Below are positions 6,262 to 14,197 of a stretch of 16,455 nt of DNA, in pieces. A model generated the notes under the pieces. That model made no database searches and had not been told where the DNA came from. It saw nothing but the letters and a program-made list of their open reading frames with translations. Source of the DNA: Lysobacterales bacterium UBA5700 (GTDB taxonomy: Bacteria > Pseudomonadota > Gammaproteobacteria > Xanthomonadales > Xanthomonadaceae); the NCBI GenBank assembly GCA_002420085.1, contig DIHI01000087.1, positions 379-16,833 of the forward strand. Direction: 5' to 3'. Each line of letters begins with the position of its first letter. Positions within the stretch are counted from its first letter, which is position 1. The position numbers were made by a program, and so were the translations under genes.

Positions 6262-8580
6262 ATGAACCCGCTACTGCACCCACTCGGCCGCCTCGGCGCC
6301 ATCCTGCTGCTGTGCCTGGCCATGCCATCGATCGCCCGCGCCGCGATCGACATCCACAAACTCGGCGGTCGCTACGACGCCACCCAGTCCAACATCGACT
6401 TCCGCGTCTACTCATCACGGGCAACCCGGATCGAGGTCTGGATCTACAAGGATGCCATCGGCGCCCAGGAGAAGGTCCGCTACAGCCTGACCAAGGACAG
6501 CACCACCCAGATCTGGTCGAAGACGGTTTCGGTATCGACCCTGAAGAACACCTACGGCATCACCGGCACGGTCTACTACGGCTATCGCGCCTGGGGACCG
6601 AACTGGACCTACAGCAGCAGTTGGACCAAGGGCAGCGGCATCGGCTTCGTCAGCGATGTCGATGGCAACGGCAATCGTTTCAACCCGAACAAGTTGCTGA
6701 TCGACCCCTACGCCCGCGAGATCAGCCACGATCCCAACACCCCGACCTGCACCGACCTCACCCTGTACGCCACCGGCGCCCAGCACCGCAACCGCGACAG
6801 CGGCGCCTGCGCATCGAAGAGCATCGTCCTGGCGGCTCCGACCAACTCGATCGGCAGCAAGCCGACCCGACCGCTGAAGGACGACATCATCTATGAAGTC
6901 CATGTGCGCGGCCTGACCATGAACGACGCCAGCGTGCCCGCCAACCTGCGCGGCACCTATGCCGGCGCCGCACTCAAGGCCGGCTATCTGGCCAGCCTCG
7001 GGGTCACCGCCGTCGAATTCCTGCCGATCCACGAAACCCAGAACGATACCAATGACGTCGATCCCAACTCGGCAGCCGGCGACAACTACTGGGGCTACAT
7101 GACCCTCAACTTCTTCGCCCCCGATCGCCGCTATGCCGCCGACAAGTCCCCCGGCGGCCCGACTCGGGAATGGCGCGACATGGTCAAGGCGTTCCACGAC
7201 GCCGGCATCAAGGTCTATGTCGATGTCGTCTACAACCACAGCGGCGAAGGCGGTCCGTGGAGCGGCACCGACGGCCTGACCGTCTACAGCCTGTTCTCCT
7301 GGCGCGGCCTCGACAACCCGACCTATTACTCGCTGACCAGCAACCTGCAAAGTCCGTGGGACAACACCGGCGTCGGCGGCAATTTCAACACCCGCAACCT
7401 CACTGCCCAGAACCTGATCATCGACTCGCTGGCCTACTGGCGCGACACCATGGGCATCGACGGCTATCGCTTCGACCTGGCCTCGGTGCTCGGCAACACC
7501 TGCCAGCATGGTTGTTTCAACTTCGACAAGATGGACAGCGGCAATGCCATCAACCGGATCGTCAACGAACTCACGCCCCGGCCCGATGCCGGCGGCAGCG
7601 GGGTCGATCTGATCGCCGAGCCCTGGGCGATCGGTGGCAACACCTACCAGGTCGGCGGCTTCCCGTGGCGTTGGGCCGAGTGGAACGACATCTACCGCGA
7701 CTCGATCCGCAAGAAGCAGAACAAGATGGGAGTCGAAGTGCTGACCATGGGGCAACTGGCGACCCGCCTGGCCGGCTCGTCCGACCTGTATGGCGACGAC
7801 GGCCGCAAGCCCTGGCATTCGATCAACTTCGTGGTCGCCCACGACGGCTTCACCCTCAACGACCTGTACAGCTACAACAGCAAGCAGAACAACCAGCCCT
7901 GGCCCTACGGCCCGTCCGATGGCGGCAGCGACAACAACATCAGTTGGGACCAGGGCGGCATCGTCGCCGACCAGCGCAAGGCCGCCCGCACCGGCATGGC
8001 CCTGCTGATGCTCAGTGCCGGCGTACCGATGATGACCGGTGGCGACGAAGTGCTGCGCACCCAGTTCGGCAACAACAACGTCTTCAACATCGACTCCGCC
8101 GCCAACTGGCTGTTCTGGACCCGCAGCAGCATCGAGGCCAACCACGAGACCTTCACCCGCCGCCTGCTGGCCTTCCGCAAGGCACACCCGGCCTTGCGCC
8201 CGGCCAACTTCTACTCGGCGGTGGACACCAACGGCAATGTCATGGAGCAGTTGCGCTGGTTCAAGCCGAACGGCCAGCAGGCCGACGCCGCCTACTTCGA
8301 CAGCACCAGCAACCACGCCCTGGCCTGGCGGATCGACGGCAGCGAATTCGGCGACCCGGCCAGCGCCATCTACGTCGCCTACAACGGCTGGTCGGGCATG
8401 GTGAACTTCACCCTGCCCTGGCCCGGCCCCGGCAAGAACTGGTATCGGGTCACCGACACCGCCCCCTGGAACGAAGGCCCGAACGCCTTCGCCCTGCCCG
8501 GCAGCGAAGCCTTCATCGGCGGCGAAAACACGGTCTACGGCGTCCACGGCCGCAGCCTGCTGCTGTTGATTGCCAAGTGA
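6262..8580 (+). CDS. iam: Exported isoamylase (glycogen/starch debranching, GH13)
   Basis: The 772-residue protein follows the Pseudomonas amyloderamosa isoamylase plan (about 776 residues) from end to end. It hydrolyses alpha-1,6 branch points of glycogen and amylopectin (EC 3.2.1.68). The start at 6262 has GGAGGG upstream. Residues 1-27 are a signal peptide (LLLCLAMPSIARA, then AIDIHK), so it acts in the periplasm or outside. Residues about 30-190 are the N-terminal CBM48-like domain (YYGYRAWGPNW). The catalytic barrel shows VDVVYNHSGEGG (region I), DGYRFDLASV with nucleophile Asp405, LIAEPWAIGG with acid/base Glu453, and VAHDGFTL with Asp528. The 75-residue Glu-Asp spacing equals that of the reference; the Asp-Glu gap is about 12 residues shorter, from a reduced loop. 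The protein ends in SLLLLIAK, like the reference. It is monocistronic, divergent from the sigma-54 activator. Confidence 0.95.
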   Translation: MNPLLHPLGRLGAILLLCLAMPSIARAAIDIHKLGGRYDATQSNIDFRVYSSRATRIEVWIYKDAIGAQEKVRYSLTKDSTTQIWSKTVSVSTLKNTYGITGTVYYGYRAWGPNWTYSSSWTKGSGIGFVSDVDGNGNRFNPNKLLIDPYAREISHDPNTPTCTDLTLYATGAQHRNRDSGACASKSIVLAAPTNSIGSKPTRPLKDDIIYEVHVRGLTMNDASVPANLRGTYAGAALKAGYLASLGVTAVEFLPIHETQNDTNDVDPNSAAGDNYWGYMTLNFFAPDRRYAADKSPGGPTREWRDMVKAFHDAGIKVYVDVVYNHSGEGGPWSGTDGLTVYSLFSWRGLDNPTYYSLTSNLQSPWDNTGVGGNFNTRNLTAQNLIIDSLAYWRDTMGIDGYRFDLASVLGNTCQHGCFNFDKMDSGNAINRIVNELTPRPDAGGSGVDLIAEPWAIGGNTYQVGGFPWRWAEWNDIYRDSIRKKQNKMGVEVLTMGQLATRLAGSSDLYGDDGRKPWHSINFVVAHDGFTLNDLYSYNSKQNNQPWPYGPSDGGSDNNISWDQGGIVADQRKAARTGMALLMLSAGVPMMTGGDEVLRTQFGNNNVFNIDSAANWLFWTRSSIEANHETFTRRLLAFRKAHPALRPANFYSAVDTNGNVMEQLRWFKPNGQQADAAYFDSTSNHALAWRIDGSEFGDPASAIYVAYNGWSGMVNFTLPWPGPGKNWYRVTDTAPWNEGPNAFALPGSEAFIGGENTVYGVHGRSLLLLIAK

Positions 8581-8610
8581 TGGCTGACCGCGTCAGCAAG
8601 CGACACGACA

Positions 8611-8645
8611 TCCCGGTGGCCGGACCCGCACGTCCGGCCACGGGA
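8611..8645 (+). terminator. Bulged GC-rich hairpin after isoamylase
   Basis: GTGGCCGGAC (8616-8625) and GTCCGGCCAC (8632-8641) form a perfect ten-pair stem with a six-base loop. TCCC (8611-8614) pairs with GGGA (8642-8645) below a single bulged G. It lies 31 bases after the stop codon of the isoamylase. No T-run follows, so it is a terminator-like or 3'-end-protecting hairpin rather than a textbook intrinsic terminator. Confidence 0.55.
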
Positions 8646-9402
8646 CCGGATTGACGCCACTCGAAACCAGGGTCACTATCACCCGACGGCGCGCACGCAG
8701 GCTGGATACGATCAGACGCGCCGCTGGATGGGTCGATCACGGATCGCTCCAGCAATCAAGGATCGCGGTGCCAACCTCGATCGCCTCCAAGTGGCCGGGG
8801 TCAGGTCTTTCATCGTAGCAGGCCATACCAGTCTGCGGGCTCAACCCTGTCGCCGCCTGCGCTGGCACGCACGTCACGAAACGCTCAACGCTCAGGTCCG
8901 CATATCGGTTCAGGTGTTGCCGGATCGACTCGGCAGCGATGCCATCGCGCACGAACGCCGGGTTGCCAGTCGGCTCCGCTCCGATTTCCGATTGCCTGTT
9001 CCGGCTACGGGTTCCGCTCCAGTGGCAGGCGAGCGTCTGCCGGCAGCTTGCCAGTGATTCGGGCCAAACCTGGCTGCTGTCGCAGGCGCGGGGTGTCTGC
9101 GCACGCTATCTGACGATTGCCGATCTGCTGCGCTTTCCGCTGCGCGACTGAACGACCCGCCCACCGCTGTCTGCGCTTTCCACTGCGCGACCTGCCCGAC
9201 CGCTTGCCGTCCCCACCCCGCTCGACTGAGCGGCCCGACACCCCCGCTGTGCGACCGGTCGCGGATTCGCATTCTGGCGCGACATCGATCACTGCGCGGT
9301 ACGGATTGGTAGATATCTCGAACGTTGGCGCATAACAGACGGACGATCGCCGGCTATAAAGCTCTGACTCGATCTCGGCTGTGATTCTGCCGGGCGGCGG
9401 TT
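8646..9402. other. Long stretch without a convincing gene
   Basis: No reading frame here has a good start, ribosome site and recognisable protein. Several frames are open at once. The most protein-like is a minus-strand frame from a TAG near 9110 to the stop at 8737, containing GMACYDERPDPGHLEAIE, but its only late start is a GTG at 8952 with no ribosome site. A plus-strand frame at 8939-9151 overlaps it. This pattern fits a conserved non-coding or decayed element. A 21-base direct repeat lies at 9128-9191. The last part (about 9350-9402) is where the hcn promoter should lie; TATAAA at 9355-9360 is the best -10-like sequence but lacks a well-spaced -35. Confidence 0.5.
9128..9191. repeat. 21-bp direct repeat, 43-bp period
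   Basis: CTGCGCTTTCCGCTGCGCGAC at 9128-9148 recurs at 9171-9191 with one G-to-A change (the segment after CTGCGCTTTCC reads ACTGCGCGAC). Within each copy CTGCGC and GCTGCGCG are themselves similar. The pair is in the gene-free stretch upstream of the hcn operon. Confidence 0.7.
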
Positions 9403-9509
9403 TCTGGGAGGAAATGCCGGCCGGGGTGGTGTCATCACCGCTGCCCCCGGATTCGAGGAGACGTCCAAGGGTTCGGCCGCCGTCGCGCGGATACAACGGA
9501 GGGGAAGAG
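9403..9509 (+). promoter_or_regulatory. GGA-rich hcn leader, candidate RsmA/CsrA target
   Basis: Within about 100 bases before the hcnA ATG there are GGA motifs at 9407, 9410, 9449, 9456, 9489 and 9498, the last overlapping the ribosome site GGAGG (9498-9502). In Pseudomonas the hcnA leader is a known target of the Gac/Rsm translational repressors, which bind A(N)GGA near the ribosome site. Control of this type here is inference from motif spacing; the transcript start is not known. Confidence 0.35.
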
Positions 9510-9857
9510 ATGAACAAGAACGGAGAGTTCCGTCTGGTCGAACGACTGGACGGTGCGGCGGTGCGCCCGATAACGGTCTCCATCGACGGGCGACCGGTCC
9601 CTGCCCTGGCCGGCGAGAGTGTGCTGTCGGTGCTGCTGTCGCAGGGCGAGAAGGGCATCTGCAAGAACAGCCACGGCCTGGTTTCGGGGGCGTATTGCGG
9701 GATGGGCATCTGCTTCTGCTGCCTGGTCCGGGTCGATGGCCGCGAGAAGCAGCGGGCGTGCATGACGGCGGTTGCCGATGGCATGACGGTCGAAACCCGC
9801 CGCTCGCTCAGTGATCTGGACGCCTGTCTGGTGGCCGAACACGAGGTCGCGGCATGA
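9510..9857 (+). CDS. hcnA: Hydrogen cyanide synthase subunit HcnA
   Basis: A 115-residue 2Fe-2S protein, slightly longer than the roughly 104-residue Pseudomonas HcnA. The ATG at 9510 was chosen over an open upstream extension because GGAGG lies seven bases before it and the family domain begins soon after (ITVSIDGRPVPALAGESVL). The cluster-binding cysteines follow the plant-ferredoxin-like plan C63-x4-C68-x2-C71-x12-C84 in YCGMGICFCC and RACMT. With HcnB and HcnC it forms the membrane-associated enzyme that oxidises glycine to HCN and CO2, passing electrons to the respiratory chain. An extra Cys70 and Cys51 are present. The stop overlaps the hcnB start (ATGA), indicating translational coupling. 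Isolated ferredoxin-like subunits of sarcosine or octopine oxidases look similar, but the three-gene set decides the call. Confidence 0.93.
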   Translation: MNKNGEFRLVERLDGAAVRPITVSIDGRPVPALAGESVLSVLLSQGEKGICKNSHGLVSGAYCGMGICFCCLVRVDGREKQRACMTAVADGMTVETRRSLSDLDACLVAEHEVAA

Positions 9858-11329
9858 ACATGGCCCGCAAGACCGGCTGCGAGTCGCTGGCAGCCAAGCC
9901 CGGCCAGAAGCTGCCGGTGGTGGTGGTCGGGGGCGGTTCGTCCGGCCTGAGCGCGGCAGTCGCCCTGGCCCGCCACGGCGTCGATGTTCTGGTCCTTGAG
10001 GAGAACATTTCGATCGGTGGTGCTGTGGCGCGGCAGCCGCCGGCCCTGGTGCCGGTATCGCAGGACGGGGCACCGGCGCGTACTGATGCCTACCTGCCGG
10101 AAACCAATCCACACGCTTCGGCCCTGTTCCAGGAGGCGGCCAGGTACGGTGACCGCATCCGTATCCGGCTCGGTGCCCAGGTGCTCGGCAGTCTGCGGCC
10201 GGGCAGGTTGGCGGTGCTGTGCGATGGCCTGCTGCATGAGGTCGAGTATCACCAGGCAATCATCTGCACCGGTTGCCACGAGCGGGCGCAGCCCTTTCCC
10301 GGCTGGACCCTGCCGGGGGTGATGTCGATCGGTGGCGTGCAGCTTCAGATCAAGGCCGGTCTGGTCCGGCCGGGCAAGTCGATCGTGCTGGCCGGAACCG
10401 GGCCGCTGCTGCCGGTGGCGGCGCGGCAACTGGTCGAGGCCGGCGTGCGGGTACTCGGGGTGTTCGAGAGCGGTCGGCGGCGCGATCTGATGCGTCGGCC
10501 GCTGGACCTGGCGCAGGCGCCGTGGCTGTTGGCCGAAGGCATGCGCTGTCTGTCGTTCCTGCGCCGCAATCGGGTGCCGGTACGCTACGGCTGGGGAATC
10601 GTCGCTGCCGAAGGCGACCACGGCGTCCAGCGCGCTGTGGTGGCTCCCTACGATTCGGAGTGGCGACCCGATCGCGATCGGGCGCTCAGCCTCGATACCG
10701 ATTATCTGGCGGTCGGCTACGGCTTCGTGGCGCGCTCGCAACTGTGCGCGCAACTCGGCTGTGAACTGACCTGGCATCCGGTCGCCAATGGTGATGTGCC
10801 GGTCCGCGATGAGTGGATGCAGACATCCCGGCCGGGGGTCTATTCGGCCGGTGATTCGGCCGGTGTCTATGGTGCCTACACGGCAGCCGCAGAAGGTCAC
10901 CTGGCGGCGCTCGGCTGTCTGGTCGCGACCGGCGTACTGAGCCGCGAGCAGGCCGAGGTCGAGGCGGCGCCGTCGCGCCGCCGGCTGGACAAACTGCGGC
11001 GGTTCCGGCATGCGTTCGAGTCCTACTCCGGCATGCGGCCGGGTCTGCTGACCCTGCCTGCGGCCGACACCACGGTCTGTCGGTGCGAGAACGTGTCCCT
11101 GGCCCAGATCGATGATGCGATCGAACGCGGGGCATCCAGCATGATCGGTCTGAAGATGGCCACTCGGATCAGCATGGGCGACTGTCAGGGCAAGCTGTGC
11201 GGGCCGTTCTGCCGGGAGTATCTGGCCCGCAGGACCGGCCGCGTTCCGGCCGAAGTCGGTGCCCTGCGGCCGCGATTCCCGCTGGCGCCGCTGCCATTCG
11301 ACGCCCTGACCATCGATGAGGAAATCTGA
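9854..11329 (+). CDS. hcnB: Hydrogen cyanide synthase subunit HcnB
   Basis: A 491-residue FAD-dependent oxidoreductase. The ATG at 9854 overlaps the hcnA stop; a second ATG at 9860 is an alternative. An N-terminal dinucleotide fold has VVVVGGGSSG (22-31) followed by the acidic strand end VLVLEE. A second nucleotide-binding motif is VLAGTGPLLPVA (178-189). The FAD-closing motif is VYSAGDSAGVYGAY (329-342). The C-terminus carries a BFD-like 2Fe-2S site with C409-x-C411 (VCRCENV) and C444-x4-C449 (GDCQGKLCG). This layout is that of HcnB and of the related octopine/nopaline oxidase A subunits; the flanking hcnA and hcnC genes support HcnB. The protein donates electrons from glycine oxidation within the heterotrimeric complex. 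It is followed by hcnC after a single base. Confidence 0.93.
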   Translation: MNMARKTGCESLAAKPGQKLPVVVVGGGSSGLSAAVALARHGVDVLVLEENISIGGAVARQPPALVPVSQDGAPARTDAYLPETNPHASALFQEAARYGDRIRIRLGAQVLGSLRPGRLAVLCDGLLHEVEYHQAIICTGCHERAQPFPGWTLPGVMSIGGVQLQIKAGLVRPGKSIVLAGTGPLLPVAARQLVEAGVRVLGVFESGRRRDLMRRPLDLAQAPWLLAEGMRCLSFLRRNRVPVRYGWGIVAAEGDHGVQRAVVAPYDSEWRPDRDRALSLDTDYLAVGYGFVARSQLCAQLGCELTWHPVANGDVPVRDEWMQTSRPGVYSAGDSAGVYGAYTAAAEGHLAALGCLVATGVLSREQAEVEAAPSRRRLDKLRRFRHAFESYSGMRPGLLTLPAADTTVCRCENVSLAQIDDAIERGASSMIGLKMATRISMGDCQGKLCGPFCREYLARRTGRVPAEVGALRPRFPLAPLPFDALTIDEEI

Positions 11330-11330
11330 C

Positions 11331-12641
11331 ATGAGCCACAAGAACAGCGATATCGTGATTGCCGGTGGCGGTGTGATCGGCATGGCCGTGGCCTATTTCC
11401 TGAGTCGCGAGACCGATGCCTCGATCACGGTGATCGATCAGCGTCGCCCTGGCACTGCGTCATGGGCGTCAGCCGGCGGTCTGTGGCCGATCGGTGAGTC
11501 GGTCGGCCTCGGCTGCGGGGTGATCTTCTTCAAGACCCTGTCCAAGCGTCGCCGCGAGAACCCGGACGAGCCGATCGTGCTGGAACGACCGCACCAGTTG
11601 CCGGACTACTTCCTGGACTTCTCGCTGAAGAGCAATGCGATGTTCCCGGACCTGTGGCAGGAACTGCGCCAGGATGGCGGGGTCGATTTCAAGCTGGAGA
11701 AGACCGGCCTGAAGTACCTGCTGTTCGACGAGGACGACATCAACTACGCCAAACAGATCGCCGACTCCATCCCGCATCTGTCGGCGCAACTGGTCTGGCA
11801 CAGCGCCGACGATCTGCGCCACAGCGAGCCGAATGCCTCGCCCAAGGCGATCGGAGCGCTGGAGTTTCTGCGCGACGATCAGGTCAATCCGTTCCTGCTC
11901 ACCGAATCCTACCGGGAAGGCGCGCGCCGCAACGGCGCCCGGATCATCGACGGCACGGCGGTGACCGGGGTCGGCATGAACGGCAGCCGGGTGGTCTCGG
12001 TGACCACCGATCGCGGCGAGACCCATGGCTGCGATCTGCTGATCAATGCCGGCGGCGCCTGGGCGGCTGAGCTCGGCAGGATGGTCGGCCTGAACATCCC
12101 GGTGGTGCCGGTCAAGGGCCAGATCGTGCTGTCCGAACGCCTGCCGAAGATCCTCAAGGGCTGCCTGAGCACCAGTGACTGCTACATGGCGCAGAAGGAC
12201 AACGGTGAAATCCTGATCGGCAGCACCACCGAGCACGTCGGCTTCAATGTCGATGGCACGCTTGATGAGATTCGCGGCCTGGTCACCGGCGCGGTCAAGG
12301 CGATCCCGGTGCTGCGCAACCTGCACATCAAGCGGACTTGGGCCGGACTGCGGCCGGGCACGCCGGATGAGATTCCGATTCTCGGTGCGGTGCCGGGTCT
12401 GGACGGCTACCTCAATGCCTGCGGCCATTTCCGTACCGGCATCGTCGCCTCGGCGATCACCGGCGACATCCTGTCGAAACTGGTGCTCGGTCGGCCTTTG
12501 CCGGTCGATCTGACGCCGTTCCTGCTGGAGCGTTTCGCCGGCAAGAACATCGATGCGCTGATCGCCACGATGACCGGCGGCCATGTCGACCACGGTGCCG
12601 AGCACGCGCCGACCGAGTCGATGGCAAGACAGGCCGCCTGA
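11331..12641 (+). CDS. hcnC: Hydrogen cyanide synthase subunit HcnC
   Basis: A 436-residue DAO-family FAD oxidoreductase, close to the usual length of about 417. I chose the ATG at 11331 (MSHKNSDIVIAGGG) because GAGGAA precedes it at good spacing; an in-frame ATG at 11316 lies inside hcnB. Residues 8-17 hold the FAD motif DIVIAGGGVIG. Long blocks match, as I recall it, Pseudomonas HcnC almost word for word: SAGGLWPIGESVGLGCGVIF, SDCYMAQKDNGEILIGSTTE and GLRPGTPDEIPILG, with the C-terminal NACGHFRTGI. This is the subunit expected to oxidise glycine to iminoacetic acid, then to HCN and CO2. A roughly 20-residue tail after ALIATMTGGH is extra. Such close block identity within the operon makes an alternative DAO function unlikely. 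Confidence 0.95.
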   Translation: MSHKNSDIVIAGGGVIGMAVAYFLSRETDASITVIDQRRPGTASWASAGGLWPIGESVGLGCGVIFFKTLSKRRRENPDEPIVLERPHQLPDYFLDFSLKSNAMFPDLWQELRQDGGVDFKLEKTGLKYLLFDEDDINYAKQIADSIPHLSAQLVWHSADDLRHSEPNASPKAIGALEFLRDDQVNPFLLTESYREGARRNGARIIDGTAVTGVGMNGSRVVSVTTDRGETHGCDLLINAGGAWAAELGRMVGLNIPVVPVKGQIVLSERLPKILKGCLSTSDCYMAQKDNGEILIGSTTEHVGFNVDGTLDEIRGLVTGAVKAIPVLRNLHIKRTWAGLRPGTPDEIPILGAVPGLDGYLNACGHFRTGIVASAITGDILSKLVLGRPLPVDLTPFLLERFAGKNIDALIATMTGGHVDHGAEHAPTESMARQAA

Positions 12642-12715
12642 CCACAGCCACGGCAGCCACTCCGGCTGTTGCGGCCACGGCACGCGACCGCCGCCGTCGG
12701 GCCGCCATCCACCCT

Positions 12716-12750
12716 GGTCAGTGCCCGCACGATCACTGCGGGCGCTGACC
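12716..12750 (+). terminator. 14-bp hairpin after the hcn operon
   Basis: GGTCAGTGCCCGCA (12716-12729) pairs with TGCGGGCGCTGACC (12737-12750) around a seven-base loop, with a single T-G wobble. It lies 75 bases after the hcnC stop and is the strongest hairpin I found in the window. It has no following T-run, so it may stop the transcript together with Rho or protect its 3' end. Confidence 0.6.
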
Positions 12751-13072
12751 TCGGCCAGTCGATCGCAGCACTCGACCGCAGCGCTCACCCGATTGGAGTC
12801 GGCATGTGCTCGGCAGGGTCGCTGCCGGCGCTGCGGCAACGCCGGACCCTCGGGCCATGCAGGCTCGGCGACCACGATGAACGAATGCCGTCCCGGAGGC
12901 CGCACCGGGCTGCGTGTTCAACCATTGGTTCATGAAACCGACACTGCGCGCCCAGTTTTCCGGAGCAGTCTGAACGCGCGGTCGCGCTTCCAGCCGCCGT
13001 TAATACTCCATCGATTGACCCTGCTCCGACGCAGGTCCAGGCTCGACTCCGGACCCCCTGGATCGTCGGTTC
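12751..13072. other. Gene-free stretch before the right-hand operon
   Basis: No supported gene. Two overlapping palindromes lie at 12920-12936: AACCATTGGTT (12920-12930) and TTCATGAA (12929-12936). The sequence GTTAATACT near 12999-13007 is the most AT-rich spot and a weak -10 candidate for the 13073 gene. No -35 element at normal spacing and no -24/-12 match were found. The ribosome site of the 13073 gene is weak (TGGATC about ten bases before the ATG). Confidence 0.4.
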
Positions 13073-14197
13073 ATGACTGCCAATCTCATCTCGGACCTGC
13101 CCGCCGATCACGGTTGGCGCGTGGTCGTCGCCTCGGTCGGCAAGGCCGCTCCGGCGGCGTCCTCGGCACTGGCGCGTGGGCTTGGCATACCGGCCGCCCG
13201 CGTGGTCGCCTGCCTGTATCGCGCACCGGCGGTGTTGATCGATGGTATCGGCCGCGAAGTCGCCCAGACGATGGTCGGCCTGCTGGGCCGACTCGGCTAC
13301 GTCGCGGAGGCACAACCGGAATCGGCCCCGGCACCGGGTCCGTGCCATCTGTTCGATGTCGCCCTTCACATCGCCGATCCACATCAGGCCGATGCCGCCG
13401 CCGAGGCGCTGGCCGGGTTCACCGGCATGACCGTCGCCGATGCCATGGCCATGCTGCTCGATCCGCCCGGTGTCGTGCTCGGTGCGATCAGCGCGGCCAC
13501 CGTCGCGGCGTTCCGTGCCCGTCTGCCCGACGGGGTCGAGGCCATCGCCTCGCGGCCCGAGGATGCCCGCTATCAGCTCTACCTCGGCGACGGGCCGGAG
13601 GTGATCAAGGCACGACTGCGGGCCGATCTGGCAGCACTCGGTTTCGACGGCCGGGTCGGCAACGGCCTGGTCGCCACCGGGGTCAGCCACCGCACCGCCC
13701 GTGATCTCTGGCAGCGCCACCAGGCCGGCGGCCTGTTGCGGGTGGTCAACGAGGATTTCCTGCGCTTCGATCTGGTGCTGCACGGCGCCAACGGGGCCGA
13801 CCCCCAGGCCCCGGAGGTGATCGAGGCGCTGTCGGTGATTGCCGACATGCCGGCCGAGGCGATCCCGATGGTGTTCGCAGCGCCGCCGATCGTGCTGTGC
13901 AGCGGCCTGACCCTGGCTGGCGTCGGCAGCCGACTGCCGGCGCTGGCCGAACTCGGGCTGGATGTCCGGGCCGAGCTGACCACCTTTCAGCGGATCGGTC
14001 TTGAGGTGCTGGCGATCGGCGATCGGGCCGGTACCGAGGCCCTGCTGCGGGCAGGCGGGGAACTGGCCGTCGGACAATCGCTGCCGGCCTGTCCGTTCTC
14101 GGCTGGCCGAACGCTTCCGGAAACCCTGGCACGCATCCGTCGCGCGGCTCTGGAAACACTCGGCTGCACGGTCCGCTTCGAGGAGGATCGGCCATGA
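13073..14197 (+). CDS. Hypothetical protein of tandem L7/L12-like modules, 374 aa
   Basis: I do not recognise a named family. The protein appears built from repeated modules of about 70 residues. Module 1 (15-80) runs WRVVVASVG, a long helix, LGIPAARV, APAVLIDGI, a helix and LGYVAEA. The next pair (94-171) and its copy (232-313) both begin FDxxLH (94-99, 232-237), carry PPGVVL or PPIVL (131-136, 271-275) and end in a GD-containing strand (YLGD, AIGD). Each is followed by a more divergent module (172-231, 316-374). Strand, helix, 'P...L..G', helix, strand is the order of the ribosomal L7/L12 C-terminal domain and related small folds, so I infer a tandem array of that fold. There is no signal peptide or membrane segment. 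Its stop overlaps the next start (ATGA). A scaffold or protein-docking role is plausible; no enzymatic motif is seen. Confidence 0.82.
   Translation: MTANLISDLPADHGWRVVVASVGKAAPAASSALARGLGIPAARVVACLYRAPAVLIDGIGREVAQTMVGLLGRLGYVAEAQPESAPAPGPCHLFDVALHIADPHQADAAAEALAGFTGMTVADAMAMLLDPPGVVLGAISAATVAAFRARLPDGVEAIASRPEDARYQLYLGDGPEVIKARLRADLAALGFDGRVGNGLVATGVSHRTARDLWQRHQAGGLLRVVNEDFLRFDLVLHGANGADPQAPEVIEALSVIADMPAEAIPMVFAAPPIVLCSGLTLAGVGSRLPALAELGLDVRAELTTFQRIGLEVLAIGDRAGTEALLRAGGELAVGQSLPACPFSAGRTLPETLARIRRAALETLGCTVRFEEDRP

Noticed and set aside
6415..8547. 710-residue minus-strand open frame
   Set aside because: Exactly antisense to the isoamylase, whose catalytic motifs are intact; Val/Gly/Asp-rich shadow composition.
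8863..8880. TGGCACG resembling a -24 element on the plus strand
   Set aside because: The following bases (CACG-TCAC) lack the -12 GC at the required spacing.
9306..9319. FNR/ANR-like box TTGGT-N4-ATCTC upstream of hcnA
   Set aside because: Only seven of ten consensus positions match, the second half-site is poor, and its spacing to the TATAAA at 9355 is not a normal activation distance.
9005..11383. 792-residue open frame on the minus strand opposite hcnA, hcnB and the upstream region
   Set aside because: It mirrors genuine hcn coding on the other strand, has Arg/His/Pro/Gln-rich composition, no motif, and spans the gene-free stretch; a GC-rich antisense shadow.
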